Shown here: piece by piece, positions 45,564 to 55,158 of the stretch | How the letters are laid out: each line of letters starts with the position of its first letter | How positions within the stretch are numbered: the stretch's first letter is position 1 | NCBI GenBank assembly: GCA_016706405.1 | Contig: JADJJT010000001.1 | Span: forward strand, 809,501-873,500 | DNA: 64,000 nt | Direction of reading: 5' to 3' | From: Sphingobacteriales bacterium | GTDB taxonomy: Bacteria > Bacteroidota > Bacteroidia > Chitinophagales > UBA2359 | Notes under the pieces: model-generated | Told to the model about the DNA's origin: nothing | What the model saw: the letters and a program-made list of their open reading frames with translations, nothing else | Databases searched by the model: none | Position numbers and translations under genes: made by a program

Positions 45564-46492
45564 GAGCCTGTCTAAATTTTATTTTCTAATTCTATTAAGC
45601 ATCAATTTTATCATGGCAAGTTGGATCATTGTCTGGCTCGTTTCGGTTTGGAACTCAAAGTCTTTACTCAATCTTCGATAGCTTTCGAGCCATGCAAAAG
45701 TTCTTTCAACAATCCATCTTTTTGGCAATACTTCGAATTTCGAGGCTGTATTCGATCTACTTACAACCTCAACCACCCACCCAAACGTTTTGCGGGTATT
45801 TTCAATTAACTCGCCTCTATACCCGCCATCAGCTACTATCTTTACCAATCTGCAAAACCTGCCTCTGAGGTCAGCTATAACCATTGGGGCTGATTTACTG
45901 TCATGCTCATTTGCCGCATGAACCACAACCGCTAAAAGTAGTCCCATTGTATCTACAATAATATGCCGCTTTCTGCCTTTAACTTTTTACCCCCGTCAAT
46001 CCCTCTGCACAAGCCTCCGACGCTTGTTGTCTTTACGCTCTGGCTATCAATTATACCAACACTTGGCGATGAAGCCCTGCCTGCTTGCTTTCGAGTCTTA
46101 TCCCTGAGTATTTCATGGATGAGTTCTATCGTCCCATCCTTCTTCCACTTGGTAAAATAGTAGTAAACAAGCTTCCATGACGGAAAATGGAACGGCAGCA
46201 TGCGCCATTGACAGCCAGCTTTTAAGCAAATAGAACAGCGCATTAAAAATTTCTCTTAAACTGTGTTTTCGTTTCCGTTTGTCGTCTAAAATGCCTAATA
46301 TTGCACTCCATTGACTATCGGTGAGACTGCTTGGGTAGGTTTTCATTTTACTTTATGTGTTTGATTTTCATAAAGCTATGAATTATTATTTAAACGTCAA
46401 ACTGATAGTCTTTTATTCACATCTCTTTTAATAACTTTTTTCCTATCAATTTTTAGGACTGGCATGCCAATTTTTAATTTTTAGACAGTCTC
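45564..46492 (-). mobile_element. IS5-family element with TAA target duplication
   Basis: 929 bp bounded by imperfect inverted repeats: GAGCCTGTCTAAATTTTA at the left and GAGACTGTCTAAAAATTA (reverse complement of the right end). The flanks carry TAA on both sides (45561-45563 and 46493-46495), a 3-bp duplication typical of several IS5 subgroups. The only gene inside is a broken DDE transposase on the minus strand. The element lies between lptC and the TonB receptor gene, near the lptC promoter. Confidence 0.85.
45579..46346 (-). pseudogene. IS5-family transposase, two frameshifts
   Basis: Three frames together make one IS5-type transposase of about 255 residues: N-terminal DUF4096-like part (MKTYPSSLTDSQWSAILGIL...FNALFYLL), a middle DDE part (GCQWRMLP...SWKLVYYYFTKWKKDG...GIIDSQSVKTT) and a C-terminal part (GLLLAVVVHAANEHDS, VADGGYRGEL, WIVERTFAWLESYRRLSKDFE). 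Breaks lie near 46216 (one extra base after LLKS) and near 45985 (one A too few in an AAAAAG run). The second is of a type that could be rescued by -1 slippage, but two breaks make an active protein unlikely. Confidence 0.85.
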
Positions 46493-46707
46493 TAAAACTT
46501 AAGTAGTAGTACTTGTAAGCAGGAATAATACTAAAATAAAGCAGTTTGTTTTAAAAAAAACTTGCCTACAAATTTTGTTTATTGCCAATTATGAGCGTTA
46601 TTTGTGGCATCTTTAAAAAGCCTTCAAAATCATTCTGGCCGCAATTTGCCAACTCCTTACATTGTATTTTAATTGTATTTTTTTAATTAAACAATCCAAA
46701 TTACGCA

Positions 46708-49371
46708 ATGATTAAAAACAAGTACACTTCATTACGTTTTTGCCTGCTTTCCATTTTTTTTTTAGTGGCATTTTCGGGCAATTTGTTCGCACAGCGCGAA
46801 ATTACAGGTAAAATTTCTGACGCTTTAAGTGCCGACCCCTTAACAGGTGCTGCCGTTAAAATAAAAGGTACTACAAAAGGCACTATTGCCGACTTTAATG
46901 GTAATTTTAAATTAATGGTTAGCGAGGCCGACATTCTAATTATTAGCTTTGTGGGCTATCAAACAGTTGAAATGCCCGTTAAAGGCCAAAACAACCTCGA
47001 TATTAAAATGCAAGCCAATTTGGCCTTACCCGAAGTACTGTTGGTGGGTACGCGCAAATCGGGGCGTACCTTAACCGAAACCCCCGTAGCTATTGATGTG
47101 ATACCCATTGAAGAGATTGCACAAAGCAGCGGCCAAGTTGATTTGCAACAAATATTACAATTTGCCGCACCGGCCTTTAACTCTAATCGCCAAGCAGGCT
47201 CAGATGGCTCAGACCATATAGATGCGGCCACCTTGCGCGGCTTAGGCCCCGACCAAGTTTTGGTTTTAGTAAACGGCAAACGCTACCACCCCTCGTCTTT
47301 AGTAAATGTATTTGGCTCGCGGGCACGTGGCAACGTAGGCGTTGACCTTAACACCATACCAACCGCCGCAATTGAAAGAGTTGAAATTCTGCGCGATGGC
47401 GCTGCCGCCCAATACGGCTCCGATGCTATTGCAGGTGTTATAAATATTGTATTAAAAAATACTACCGATGTGCTGTCGGCCAACCTTAGCACAGGCGCTT
47501 TCAGCAAAGAGTTAAGCAACCACTTAAAAGGCGAAACGCCCGAAAAATTGTCGAAATACTTACATACCGACGAGCTATACCGAGGCGCAGGTGTTAGCAC
47601 TTTGGCAAATGTAAATTATGGCACAAAACTTGGCGAAAAAGGCTTTGTTAGTTTTACCGGCGAAGTTGTTTCGCGGGGGGCAACCGACCGCGCTAACGAA
47701 GATAATGCCCGTATTATAGGCGACTCGAAAACACACAACGCCAACACTTTTGTAAACGCCTTGGTGCCTTTAGCTAATGAAAGTAATTTTTACGCTTACG
47801 GAGGCCTTAACTTCCGGAATGGATTAGCCGGCGCATGGTACCGTTCTCCGGATGATGACCGCAATATTCCAAGCATCTATCCGGATGGTTTTGTACCCAA
47901 TATCCGCACTAACCTGTTCGACCAATCATTAACTGCGGGTATCGACAGTAAAGTACAAGGCTGGGATATGGATTTTAGTTTCACTACGGGCAAAAATAGA
48001 ATGCAATACTACGTTGAAAACTCGCTCAATACTTCTATGGGCGACCTAACACCTAAAAACTTCGAGGCAGGCGGATTTACCCATAGCCAAAATACAGCCA
48101 ATTTAGGTTTTACACGTAATTACGAAAGTATTTTAGCTGGGTTCAATATAGCTTGGGGTCTTGAGCACCGCTTAGATCGCTACACCATTTTTGCCGGCGA
48201 AGATGCCTCGTGGCAAAATTATGGACCAGTAGCCGAATTAGACTCGGCAGGCAATACTATTATGGTTGATAAAGCCGGCGGCGCCCAAGGTTTTCCCGGA
48301 TTTAGGCCGGTTAACGCCTTAGATAAAAGCCGTACAAATATAGGCGCTTATATTGATGCCGAATTAGACATTAACGAAAAATTTATGGTTGGTGCAGCCC
48401 TGCGCCGCGAAAATTACAGCGATTTTGGCTCAAATATAAGCTGGAAATTAGCCTCGCGCTACGAATTTGTTCCGGAATTTGCCTTGCGTGCATCGGCCAG
48501 CACCGGATTTAGAGCGCCCTCTTTGCAACAACGTTATTTTAACAGCACTTATACCGATTTTGTATCGGGCGTAGCTACCGATGTTGTTATATCGCGCAAC
48601 GACAGCAAAATTGTACAAGAATTAGGCATACCAAGTCTTACCGAAGAAACTTCGTTTAACTACTCACTTGGTATTGTTTCGAACGTAAACAATTTTAGCC
48701 TTACCGTTGACTATTACAGTATTGCCATTGACGACCGCATTGTTTTAACCGGCTATTTTTATGCCGACGACGCCGATATTGCCCAAGAAGCCCGCGACAT
48801 TATTGCCCGAGCAGGCGCCAGCGCAGCCAGCTTTTTTGCCAATGCAATTAATACCAAAACAACCGGCGTTGATGCCGTTGCCTCGTACCGCAACCGTTTA
48901 GGTACTGGCATATTCAATGCTGCCTTAGCCGTAAACTGGAATACTACCAAACAAGATGGAGACGTTAAAACTACTCCATTATTAGCCAACAAAGCCGATG
49001 TGTTTTTTGGCGAACGCGAGCGGCTGTTTATTGAGGGGTCAGCACCTAAAATAAAAGGCAATTTAACCCTTAACTACGACTTAGCCCGCTTTGGTGCGAT
49101 GTTGCGCCTTGGGTATTTTGGCGAGGTTATTATGGGCACTTGGTCAAGTGGTGGTTTAATACAAACCTATCCGGCTAAAACATCTATTGATGCCAGCGTA
49201 AATTACCAGTTTAACAACCGCTTTCGCTTAACAATTGGTGCCAACAACTTAACCAATGCCTATCCTGCCGAACAAAACCCCGACGAAACTGAAAGTGGCG
49301 GCCCTTACGAATCGGTACAAATGGGCTACGGTGGCAGCTATTATTTTGCCCGTTTAGGCTTTAATTTCTAA
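46708..49371 (+). CDS. TonB-dependent outer membrane receptor
   Basis: An 887-residue receptor that uses TonB energy to import a large ligand. The signal peptide ends LFAQ (~residue 27). Residues ~30-110 are a carboxypeptidase-regulatory-like domain (ITGKISDALSADPLTGAAVKIKGTTKGTIADFNGNFKL). The plug at ~115-255 contains TPVAIDVIPIEEIAQS, ATLRGLGPDQVLVLVNGKRYH and VEILRDGAAAQYGSDAIAGVINIVLK. The barrel ends YYFARLGFNF with terminal Phe. No SusD partner follows, so a SusCD-type glycan system is unlikely; the ligand (siderophore, vitamin or other) cannot be told. Confidence 0.92.
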   Translation: MIKNKYTSLRFCLLSIFFLVAFSGNLFAQREITGKISDALSADPLTGAAVKIKGTTKGTIADFNGNFKLMVSEADILIISFVGYQTVEMPVKGQNNLDIKMQANLALPEVLLVGTRKSGRTLTETPVAIDVIPIEEIAQSSGQVDLQQILQFAAPAFNSNRQAGSDGSDHIDAATLRGLGPDQVLVLVNGKRYHPSSLVNVFGSRARGNVGVDLNTIPTAAIERVEILRDGAAAQYGSDAIAGVINIVLKNTTDVLSANLSTGAFSKELSNHLKGETPEKLSKYLHTDELYRGAGVSTLANVNYGTKLGEKGFVSFTGEVVSRGATDRANEDNARIIGDSKTHNANTFVNALVPLANESNFYAYGGLNFRNGLAGAWYRSPDDDRNIPSIYPDGFVPNIRTNLFDQSLTAGIDSKVQGWDMDFSFTTGKNRMQYYVENSLNTSMGDLTPKNFEAGGFTHSQNTANLGFTRNYESILAGFNIAWGLEHRLDRYTIFAGEDASWQNYGPVAELDSAGNTIMVDKAGGAQGFPGFRPVNALDKSRTNIGAYIDAELDINEKFMVGAALRRENYSDFGSNISWKLASRYEFVPEFALRASASTGFRAPSLQQRYFNSTYTDFVSGVATDVVISRNDSKIVQELGIPSLTEETSFNYSLGIVSNVNNFSLTVDYYSIAIDDRIVLTGYFYADDADIAQEARDIIARAGASAASFFANAINTKTTGVDAVASYRNRLGTGIFNAALAVNWNTTKQDGDVKTTPLLANKADVFFGERERLFIEGSAPKIKGNLTLNYDLARFGAMLRLGYFGEVIMGTWSSGGLIQTYPAKTSIDASVNYQFNNRFRLTIGANNLTNAYPAEQNPDETESGGPYESVQMGYGGSYYFARLGFNF

Positions 49372-49440
49372 ACCTAAATTGATGGAGCAGGCAATAACTA
49401 TTTTTAATTGATTTGTTGTTGCTACTAGGCTTCAAATTAA

Positions 49441-49480
49441 AAAAATGGGCTTGAGTTTTAAAATTCAAGCCCATTTTTTA
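49441..49480 (+). terminator. Rho-independent terminator after the TonB receptor
   Basis: A long stem (AAAAATGGGCTTGA with TCAAGCCCATTTTT, 49441-49454 / 49465-49478) closes on a ten-base loop and ends in a T run. It is symmetric enough to act in both directions. Confidence 0.85.
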
Positions 49481-49858
49481 TGTTTTTAGCGGCAAATTTG
49501 GCACTTGAACGATGGCTACAAGAAGCAAAAAATAGGCACGCTACAACAAGGTTGTACCTAATTAATGAAAGGGCTTAAAATGTAATTTAACTAAATACTT
49601 GTTGAAGTTGTTTAAAAATTAGTTTCTTGAACTAATTTGAAACTAAGTACTATTAAAGTAATTGCGAACCTAAGTCGTCAATATATCTGTTTTACATTTT
49701 TGCAGCTTGTTTTATCTCAATAGTTTTTTAGTATCGAAGTTGCTTAAAGCGGCCACACCTTTTAATGCTTAAACAACTTCTATGTGTCTATGTGGTTAAT
49801 TATGTGGTTTAATTCTTAAACAACTTCGTTGTTAAATTTTAGCTTAATTTTGCTGTTT
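49481..49858. other. Intergenic region upstream of tadA with a dispersed repeat
   Basis: Beyond the terminator, 49696-49832 is copy one of a ~137-bp dispersed repeat described separately. The stretch before it (49600-49670) has a GTTGAAGTTGTTT tract related in reverse to the repeated TTAAACAACTTC. No gene. Confidence 0.5.
49696..49832 (+). repeat. Dispersed intergenic repeat, copy 1
   Basis: About 137 bp that align with 57905-58039 in the same orientation with few differences: ATTTTTGCAGC start, a TCTATGTGTNTATGTGGTTA core, and a TTCTTAAACANCTTCGTTG end. Within it TTAAACAACTTC occurs twice, about 50 bases apart. It ends just before tadA. Confidence 0.8.
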
Positions 49859-50305
49859 ATGTTTACGCACGAGTATTTTATGCGACAAGCATTAGCCCAG
49901 GCTAACCAAGCCTTTGATGCCGGAGAAGTGCCCGTAGGTGCTGTAATAGTGCATGGCAATCATATTTTAGCCAAAGCACACAACCAGGTTGAATTGCTGC
50001 GCGACAGCACCGCCCATGCCGAAATTTTAGCGCTTACCGCAGCCATGCAACAAGTAGGCGGTAAATATCTGCCTCAATGTACCCTGTACGTAACTTTAGA
50101 GCCTTGTCCTATGTGTGCGGGCGCGCTGTATTGGGCGCAAATGGGCGCTGTTTTATATGCTGCCACCGACACTAAAAGAGGGTTTAGTTTATTTAACCCA
50201 CCCTTGCTACACCCAAGCACTAAAGTTGAAAATGGCATTTTGGCCCAGCCTTGTGCCCATTTGCTACAAAGATTTTTTAAGAACAAACGAAACAGCAATA
50301 AATAA
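49859..50305 (+). CDS. tadA: tRNA-specific adenosine deaminase (TadA-type)
   Basis: A 148-residue zinc deaminase of the cytidine-deaminase fold that converts A34 to inosine in tRNA-Arg. The active site is complete: HAE at residues 53-55 and PCPMC with zinc-binding Cys83 and Cys86. A GEVPVGAVIV strand and GALYWAQMGAVLYAATD complete the fold. The frame extends back to 49829, but ATG at 49859 (MFTHEYFMRQAL) matches the family N-terminus. A guanine-type deaminase cannot be fully excluded from sequence alone. The beta-propeller gene begins 15 bases after it. Confidence 0.9.
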   Translation: MFTHEYFMRQALAQANQAFDAGEVPVGAVIVHGNHILAKAHNQVELLRDSTAHAEILALTAAMQQVGGKYLPQCTLYVTLEPCPMCAGALYWAQMGAVLYAATDTKRGFSLFNPPLLHPSTKVENGILAQPCAHLLQRFFKNKRNSNK

Positions 50306-50319
50306 ACATTCTTAAAAAT

Positions 50320-51720
50320 ATGAATAAATTAGTTGCTCATCCCCTAATAATCCGGATTATTGTATCCTTTGTGGTTTTCATCATTGGCAGTTATAACCAG
50401 ATAGAATCAGTTTTAGGGCAAACCTTAAATAAAATAAGTATTGCCCAAACCTTTACCACCAATAACAGCCTGTTGCCTACAAATGCAGTGCGGTGTGTAC
50501 TTACTGACACCCTGAACAACCATTATCTGTGGGCTGGCACAAAGATGGGCTTAGCAGGTTTTGATGGTCAAAATTGGCAGGTTTACACTACCCAAAACAG
50601 CAATCTTCCGGATGATGATGTGCGCTCGTTGGCCATCAATACTAACCCGGTAAACAGTACCACACTTTGGATAGGCAGTTTTTCGGGTGGGTTAATCCGG
50701 AAAACCGGCAAGGAATGGGCTGTGTTAAATACCTCCAACAGCAATTTGCCCGATAATTTTATCAAAACGATAGCTATTGATGAAACAAGCAAATTTATTT
50801 GGGCGGGCACTACCAACGGGCTTGCCTGCATTACCCCCGATGACGACAACAATAATAACTACGCTATTTATAACTACTTTTTAAACACCCCCGAAGTTTG
50901 GCTTCAAAACATTAATGCTGTTTGGCCGTTAACGGGTTATAATATTTGGGCTGCCACCCTTAATGCAGGCTTAATTTGTATGGAAGACAGCAGTTTTTGG
51001 GCGCTGACAACCTACAACTCAACAATACCCGACAACACCCTAACCGATTTGTACTGGCAGCCTCAAAATAAAACTTTGTTTTTTACAACGGCTTTTCATG
51101 GCTTGGTTATTTATAATTTAGAAAACGGCAATTTAAATGAATACAATATAAATAATGCAAGCTTGCCATCGAACGAGCTAACCGCTGTTTATTTTTTGCC
51201 CCCCTATACTTTACTGCTGGGTACGGCAAAACATGGTTTAGCGGTTTTTGACTTGCAAAATTTTACTTGTTACCAAACGCTTTCTACCCAACAAGGGCTG
51301 CCGGGCAATACCGTTTACGATATGTGCCGGGCAAGCAGCGATACAAGTTTTTGGGTGGCTACTGATGGCGGTTTAGCACTACTATATGGCGCAAACATAG
51401 CTACGGGCAACGCCCCGTCTGATAGTTTTAACTTTAACAAGGGCGGCAACAGTGGGCAACGAATCAACTGGGCTAAGTATAATGGTAACCAACGCAAATT
51501 AGAATGGAGTTTGCCCTTAGCAGCTAATCAAAATGCTTCAAATTATTATAATTATACCTTATGGCTGATTGACACTAACGGAAACATCCGCTTGGCGCAA
51601 CAATTTTCCGGAAATAAAAATAATGAATTAGTGTTGCCAACCCATTTTACCTCCGGATTTTATATTGTAAGGCTTAAATATGGGACTCAAACCTTGGTAA
51701 GTAAAATTTTAGTGGTATAA
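50320..51720 (+). CDS. Secreted beta-propeller protein with short T9SS-like C-terminus
   Basis: A 466-residue exported protein. The N-terminal hydrophobic segment (~10-25) ends VLGQ. Seven or so blade repeats resemble two-component-regulator propeller (Reg_prop) units: LWAGTKMGLAGFDGQNWQVYTTQNSNLPDDDVRSLAI, LWIGSFSGGLIRK, IWAGTTNGLACI, FWVATDGGLALL. The last ~70 residues resemble a sorting domain (ELVLPTHFTSGFYIVRLKY...SKILVV). No kinase is attached. It is probably co-transcribed with tadA. Confidence 0.8.
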   Translation: MNKLVAHPLIIRIIVSFVVFIIGSYNQIESVLGQTLNKISIAQTFTTNNSLLPTNAVRCVLTDTLNNHYLWAGTKMGLAGFDGQNWQVYTTQNSNLPDDDVRSLAINTNPVNSTTLWIGSFSGGLIRKTGKEWAVLNTSNSNLPDNFIKTIAIDETSKFIWAGTTNGLACITPDDDNNNNYAIYNYFLNTPEVWLQNINAVWPLTGYNIWAATLNAGLICMEDSSFWALTTYNSTIPDNTLTDLYWQPQNKTLFFTTAFHGLVIYNLENGNLNEYNINNASLPSNELTAVYFLPPYTLLLGTAKHGLAVFDLQNFTCYQTLSTQQGLPGNTVYDMCRASSDTSFWVATDGGLALLYGANIATGNAPSDSFNFNKGGNSGQRINWAKYNGNQRKLEWSLPLAANQNASNYYNYTLWLIDTNGNIRLAQQFSGNKNNELVLPTHFTSGFYIVRLKYGTQTLVSKILVV

Positions 51721-51891
51721 AAAGAAAAAATGGTCTAACTTGCCGAATAAAAAGCAAATTTTAGTTGTCAAAAAAGTAAATTAAAAACACCCTGCGTGCA
51801 CGCCAATCCATCCGGAAAATAAATCGCTCACTCGCGCACGCACACACATACCAACTAAAAACCAAAACTGATTCACGCAGCAAATATTACA

Positions 51892-52509
51892 TTGGCTACT
51901 ACTACTGTGAAAAACCTATCGAGTTGTACCGACATGGAACTGGTGGAGCTTGCCAAAGCCAATAATAGTATGGCGTTTGGCTGCATTGTTGAGCGTTATG
52001 GGCAACGTATTACCGCAACCATAACAGGTATGTTGGGCCATGTTGCCGAGGTAGAAGATGTTGCACAAACCGTATTTTTGCGTTTTTATAAATCGTTAGA
52101 CCAATACAAGGGCGAGGCGCAATTAAGCACCTATTTAACCCGGATTGCGATAAATTTAAGCCTCAATGCACTAAAAGTACGAAAAAGGCAAAGTTGGTTC
52201 ACGTATTTTTCGATGACAGCAGGCTTAAAAGAAGCATCTGATAGCGACGAACACCAAGCACCACCTTTACAAATAGCCGATGAAACCGATTATGGCAACC
52301 AAGCCCTAAACCGCGATTTAGTACAAAAAGCATTAAATAAACTTCCGGATGATTTGCGCACTGTGGCCGTATTGCGCCTCATGGAAGGATACTCAACACA
52401 AGAAACAGCCAACCTGTTACAAATTCCGCTTGGCACCGTATTATCAAAATTAGCACGTGCGCGCGATAAATTGCGCCTTATTTTACAGCATTTAGGTTAT
52501 GAGCAGTAA
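51892..52509 (+). CDS. ECF-type RNA polymerase sigma factor
   Basis: A 205-residue sigma-70 family factor. Region 2 (FGCIVERYGQRITATITGMLGHVAEVEDVAQTVFLRFYKSLDQYKG) binds the core and -10 element. Region 4 (LNKLPDDLRTVAVLRLMEGYSTQETANLLQIPLGTVLSKLARARDKLR) is a classical helix-turn-helix. The listed start is TTG at 51892; GTG at 51907 or ATG at 51934 are alternatives, the latter probably too short. A small membrane protein likely to be its anti-sigma factor follows on the same strand. Confidence 0.9.
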   Translation: MATTTVKNLSSCTDMELVELAKANNSMAFGCIVERYGQRITATITGMLGHVAEVEDVAQTVFLRFYKSLDQYKGEAQLSTYLTRIAINLSLNALKVRKRQSWFTYFSMTAGLKEASDSDEHQAPPLQIADETDYGNQALNRDLVQKALNKLPDDLRTVAVLRLMEGYSTQETANLLQIPLGTVLSKLARARDKLRLILQHLGYEQ

Positions 52510-52699
52510 GGAATGTAGTTTTGCAGCAAAATAGATTGATTATTAATGTTAATGCCTAATGTAAATCCGGATATTCGTTAGTTAATTCAGAATCAAAACA
52601 TTAAAATAAAAGGCCAAATAAATAATTTACGAAAAAAATAATATTCCACACCACACCTATCTTATCTTATATCATCTGTTTTTTTAAATTAAATTAATA

Positions 52700-53158
52700 A
52701 TGAACCACCCTTGTTACAATTTATTATTGGCATCGTTTGACAGGCCATTAACGCCCAGCGAAGCCGAGAAGTTGCGCCAAGCCTTGGCCAACAGCCCCGA
52801 GCTATTGGCAGCGCAACAACAGCTTGAGGCCAACCAGTTAGCCTTAAACCAGTATGCCCAACAAATTAAACCCCATGCTTGGTTGGCAACAAAAGTAGCT
52901 CAAAAAATTGCCGCGCAAAAAGCCGCAGTTTTACCCGCCACTAATTCGCCTCCAAATTTACAGCAGGTTTTAGCCAATTTGTTTCCGCGAATGGCTTTGG
53001 CCACCTGCCTATTATTGGCCACATTATTAGGATGGGCCTATATGGCAAAAGGCGAAATAAGCTTTGAAAGCATTGCCGGTATTGATGTAATTAATTACGA
53101 CGAAACCGAATTTGATGCCGATGAACTGAACGAAATGGGTGCTTTTAGTTTATTTTAA
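52700..53158 (+). CDS. Small membrane protein, putative anti-sigma factor
   Basis: A 152-residue protein with one membrane helix at about residues 96-113 (ALATCLLLATLLGWAYM). The N-terminal cytoplasmic part is helical and resembles a zinc-less anti-sigma domain (YNLLLASFDRPLTPSEAEKLRQALANSPELLAAQQQLEAN), and the C-terminus is short and acidic. The position directly after an ECF sigma gene, with a third envelope gene following, is typical of sigma/anti-sigma pairs; function is inferred from this context. Confidence 0.7.
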   Translation: MNHPCYNLLLASFDRPLTPSEAEKLRQALANSPELLAAQQQLEANQLALNQYAQQIKPHAWLATKVAQKIAAQKAAVLPATNSPPNLQQVLANLFPRMALATCLLLATLLGWAYMAKGEISFESIAGIDVINYDETEFDADELNEMGAFSLF

Positions 53159-53238
53159 CTAACTATTGAACTAAAACAAACCTTGTTTATTTACAAACAC
53201 ATTTATTAAGCGCGCTATTTTATCTTTTGTTTTTATTT

Positions 53239-53655
53239 ATGAAACTTAGATCGTTACTTGTAGTATTAATGGCAATTTTAGTGGGATTTGCTTTGGGCGT
53301 TTTTGTGGCAGGCAGGTTTTTACAGGCACAAGTAAACGAGGTAGTTGGTCTTGACGAAAACAGCAGTTTGCCTCGCAAATTAGCCGAAACCTTACAACTT
53401 AGCCCCCAACAAGCCGAGCAGGTAAAACCTTTGGCTAAAACACACCATAAAGCGGTGCGGCAAATGCGCCGCACATTTATACAGCAGCGCGAGGCTCGTT
53501 TCGACTCGTTGATGCTGCAGTTGCAGCCTATTTTAACCGAAACACAACAACAAAAATTAAATAACTTTAAACAACAGCGTATCGAAAAACGACTACAACA
53601 ACAAGAGAAAGTAAAAGCCCGCCGATTAAAACGAGGGCTTCCCGTTGATGAATAA
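53239..53655 (+). CDS. Small periplasmic Spy/CpxP-like helical protein
   Basis: A 138-residue protein with an N-terminal membrane segment (KLRSLLVVLMAILVGFALGVFVAG) and a long charged helical body with LTxxQ-like turns (LQLSPQQAEQVKPLAKTH, LQPILTETQQQKLNNFKQQRIEKR). This is the pattern of heavy-metal-sensor or Spy/CpxP-type periplasmic proteins, here probably membrane-anchored. It lies 80 bases after the putative anti-sigma gene, so it likely belongs to the same envelope-stress group. ATG at 53239 is preferred over the upstream start at 53227. Confidence 0.65.
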   Translation: MKLRSLLVVLMAILVGFALGVFVAGRFLQAQVNEVVGLDENSSLPRKLAETLQLSPQQAEQVKPLAKTHHKAVRQMRRTFIQQREARFDSLMLQLQPILTETQQQKLNNFKQQRIEKRLQQQEKVKARRLKRGLPVDE

Positions 53656-53766
53656 CGAGTAAGCCGGCAAAAAATAATTATGTTTGGATACTGCCAATAA
53701 AATTTAACGCAAGTAATTTATTGTAGTATTGGTTTAGGCAACGCTTGTACCTTCTTAACCATATAA

Positions 53767-53799
53767 ACTGCCTTGTACAAAATATCAAGGCAGTATTTT
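53767..53799. terminator. Hairpin terminator between convergent genes
   Basis: ACTGCCTTG (53767-53775) pairs with CAAGGCAGT (53786-53794) and is followed by ATTTTG. It lies between the Spy-like gene and the convergent thioredoxin-like gene, so it could serve both. Confidence 0.65.
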
Positions 53800-53814
53800 G
53801 TTCCAACCGTTTTT

Positions 53815-54543
53815 TTAATGCGGTGTTGCAGTTCTTATTTGTCCGGGAGTATATTTAAAATCGGGGTAAGCTACCCCTTTTTTATCGTGGCCTTCGCCAA
53901 AATAAACCAACATTTTTGCAAAATCATTGGTTTCTAAATATCCGGGTGCAATTGAAATTTCGGTTAAATCGGCATCTAAAATAACTGTCGAGGGAAACGA
54001 CATATTTTGTTGAAGCAAAGCTATTGCCAACTCGTGTATTACCCGTTTGTTGTAAAAAATGGGTTTAAACTCTTGGCCATCAATGGTAATGGTGTCGGTA
54101 CTTTCGGCATTAAATTGTACGGTGTAATATTTTTGATTTAAGTAGTTAACCACATCTGTATCTTGCAAGGTGGTTTTCATCATTTTTTTACACCAGCCGC
54201 ACCACGGGGTATCAAAAAATATCAATACTTTTTTTGGGTTCTTTTGGTTTTTCAAAACGGCGTCTTCTACATCTAACCAATGAATGCTTGCCAAATTTGA
54301 AGCCGGGCTGGCAGCACTAACGGGCATTGGCGCAGCTTGTTTGTTATTACCACTTTTGTTATTTACTTTACTTGTAGTTTTGGCAAAATCAGTTGCTGTT
54401 GGCGGTGGCGGTGGTGCAACAGCAGGAACGGTAGTCGCAGCGGGGGGGGTATTTTTACTTTGTGCAACAACCAAATTACTATAACTTAAACAAATCAACA
54501 CAAGTAAGACCACAAATTGAAAGTCTCTTTTAATCAAAATCAT
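53815..54543 (-). CDS. Exported thioredoxin-like protein
   Basis: A 242-residue protein with a signal peptide (ends VVAQ, ~residue 28), a Pro/Ala/Ser/Asn linker (residues 30-85) and a thioredoxin fold with the redox motif WCGWC (Cys115, Cys118). A cis-Pro-like FPSTVILDADLTE segment lies near residue 195, and a GYLETNDFAKML C-terminal helix follows. Such proteins reduce or isomerise disulfides in the periplasm. The redox partner is unknown; no DsbD is beside it. Residues after ~215 (KKGVAYPDFKYTPGQIRTATPH) form a short tail beyond the fold. Confidence 0.85.
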   Translation of the reverse strand: MILIKRDFQFVVLLVLICLSYSNLVVAQSKNTPPAATTVPAVAPPPPPTATDFAKTTSKVNNKSGNNKQAAPMPVSAASPASNLASIHWLDVEDAVLKNQKNPKKVLIFFDTPWCGWCKKMMKTTLQDTDVVNYLNQKYYTVQFNAESTDTITIDGQEFKPIFYNKRVIHELAIALLQQNMSFPSTVILDADLTEISIAPGYLETNDFAKMLVYFGEGHDKKGVAYPDFKYTPGQIRTATPH

Positions 54544-55158
54544 TTTTTTATTATTTGAATTTATTTTATTATTCCGTTAAAAATTGGTGTAGGTTGCGCT
54601 TATACGAAAGGTTGAGTAAAAAATAAGATGATAACATTATTTGCCCGCTGTTGCAGCTATTTAAAGCAGCCTTTATCCGGATATTTTAAGAGGTAAAACC
54701 CCATGTATGGTCATTTATCTAACAAAGTTAATAATTTTCCTTTAATTGTCAATGGTTTAGGTTATCGCCTATCCCTATATGGCAGCCAATTGAGTTAGAT
54801 GTATCAAGTTGGTTGAAAGTAAAAAACAATATTCAAATAAAACGCTAAAATTGCAAATTAGTTTTCCGGATAACGCCGCTTAACACCTCTTAAGTAATTT
54901 ACAATTAATAATTAACAATGAATAATGCAATAAGTGGTTCATTATCAAGCGTTTACCACAAATAGTAGTATAAACTAATTTTAGCGAACCTCTTAGCAAT
55001 TATTAGCTTTATTTTGGCTGGCAACAAAATATATTATGCCATTTCAAAACAGTGATTTTCATTTTTTACACTTTTGCAGCCACAAACAACCTTGCTTTGC
55101 CAATTATTGCGAACTTTGCACCTCTATCATAAATTGATGATCATACTTTTTTATTTTT
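54544..55158. other. Divergent intergenic region upstream of pyrEF
   Basis: 615 AT-rich bases between the divergent thioredoxin-like gene and the UMP synthase gene. There are two TCCGGA hexamers (about 54678, 54863) and GAACTTTG near 55110, a weak -7 match about 40 bases upstream of pyrEF. No gene or structured RNA recognised. Confidence 0.4.

Noticed and set aside
45985..45995. Programmed -1 frameshift in the IS5 transposase
   Set aside because: The AAAAAG run could permit it, but a second uncorrected break upstream makes decay the simpler explanation.
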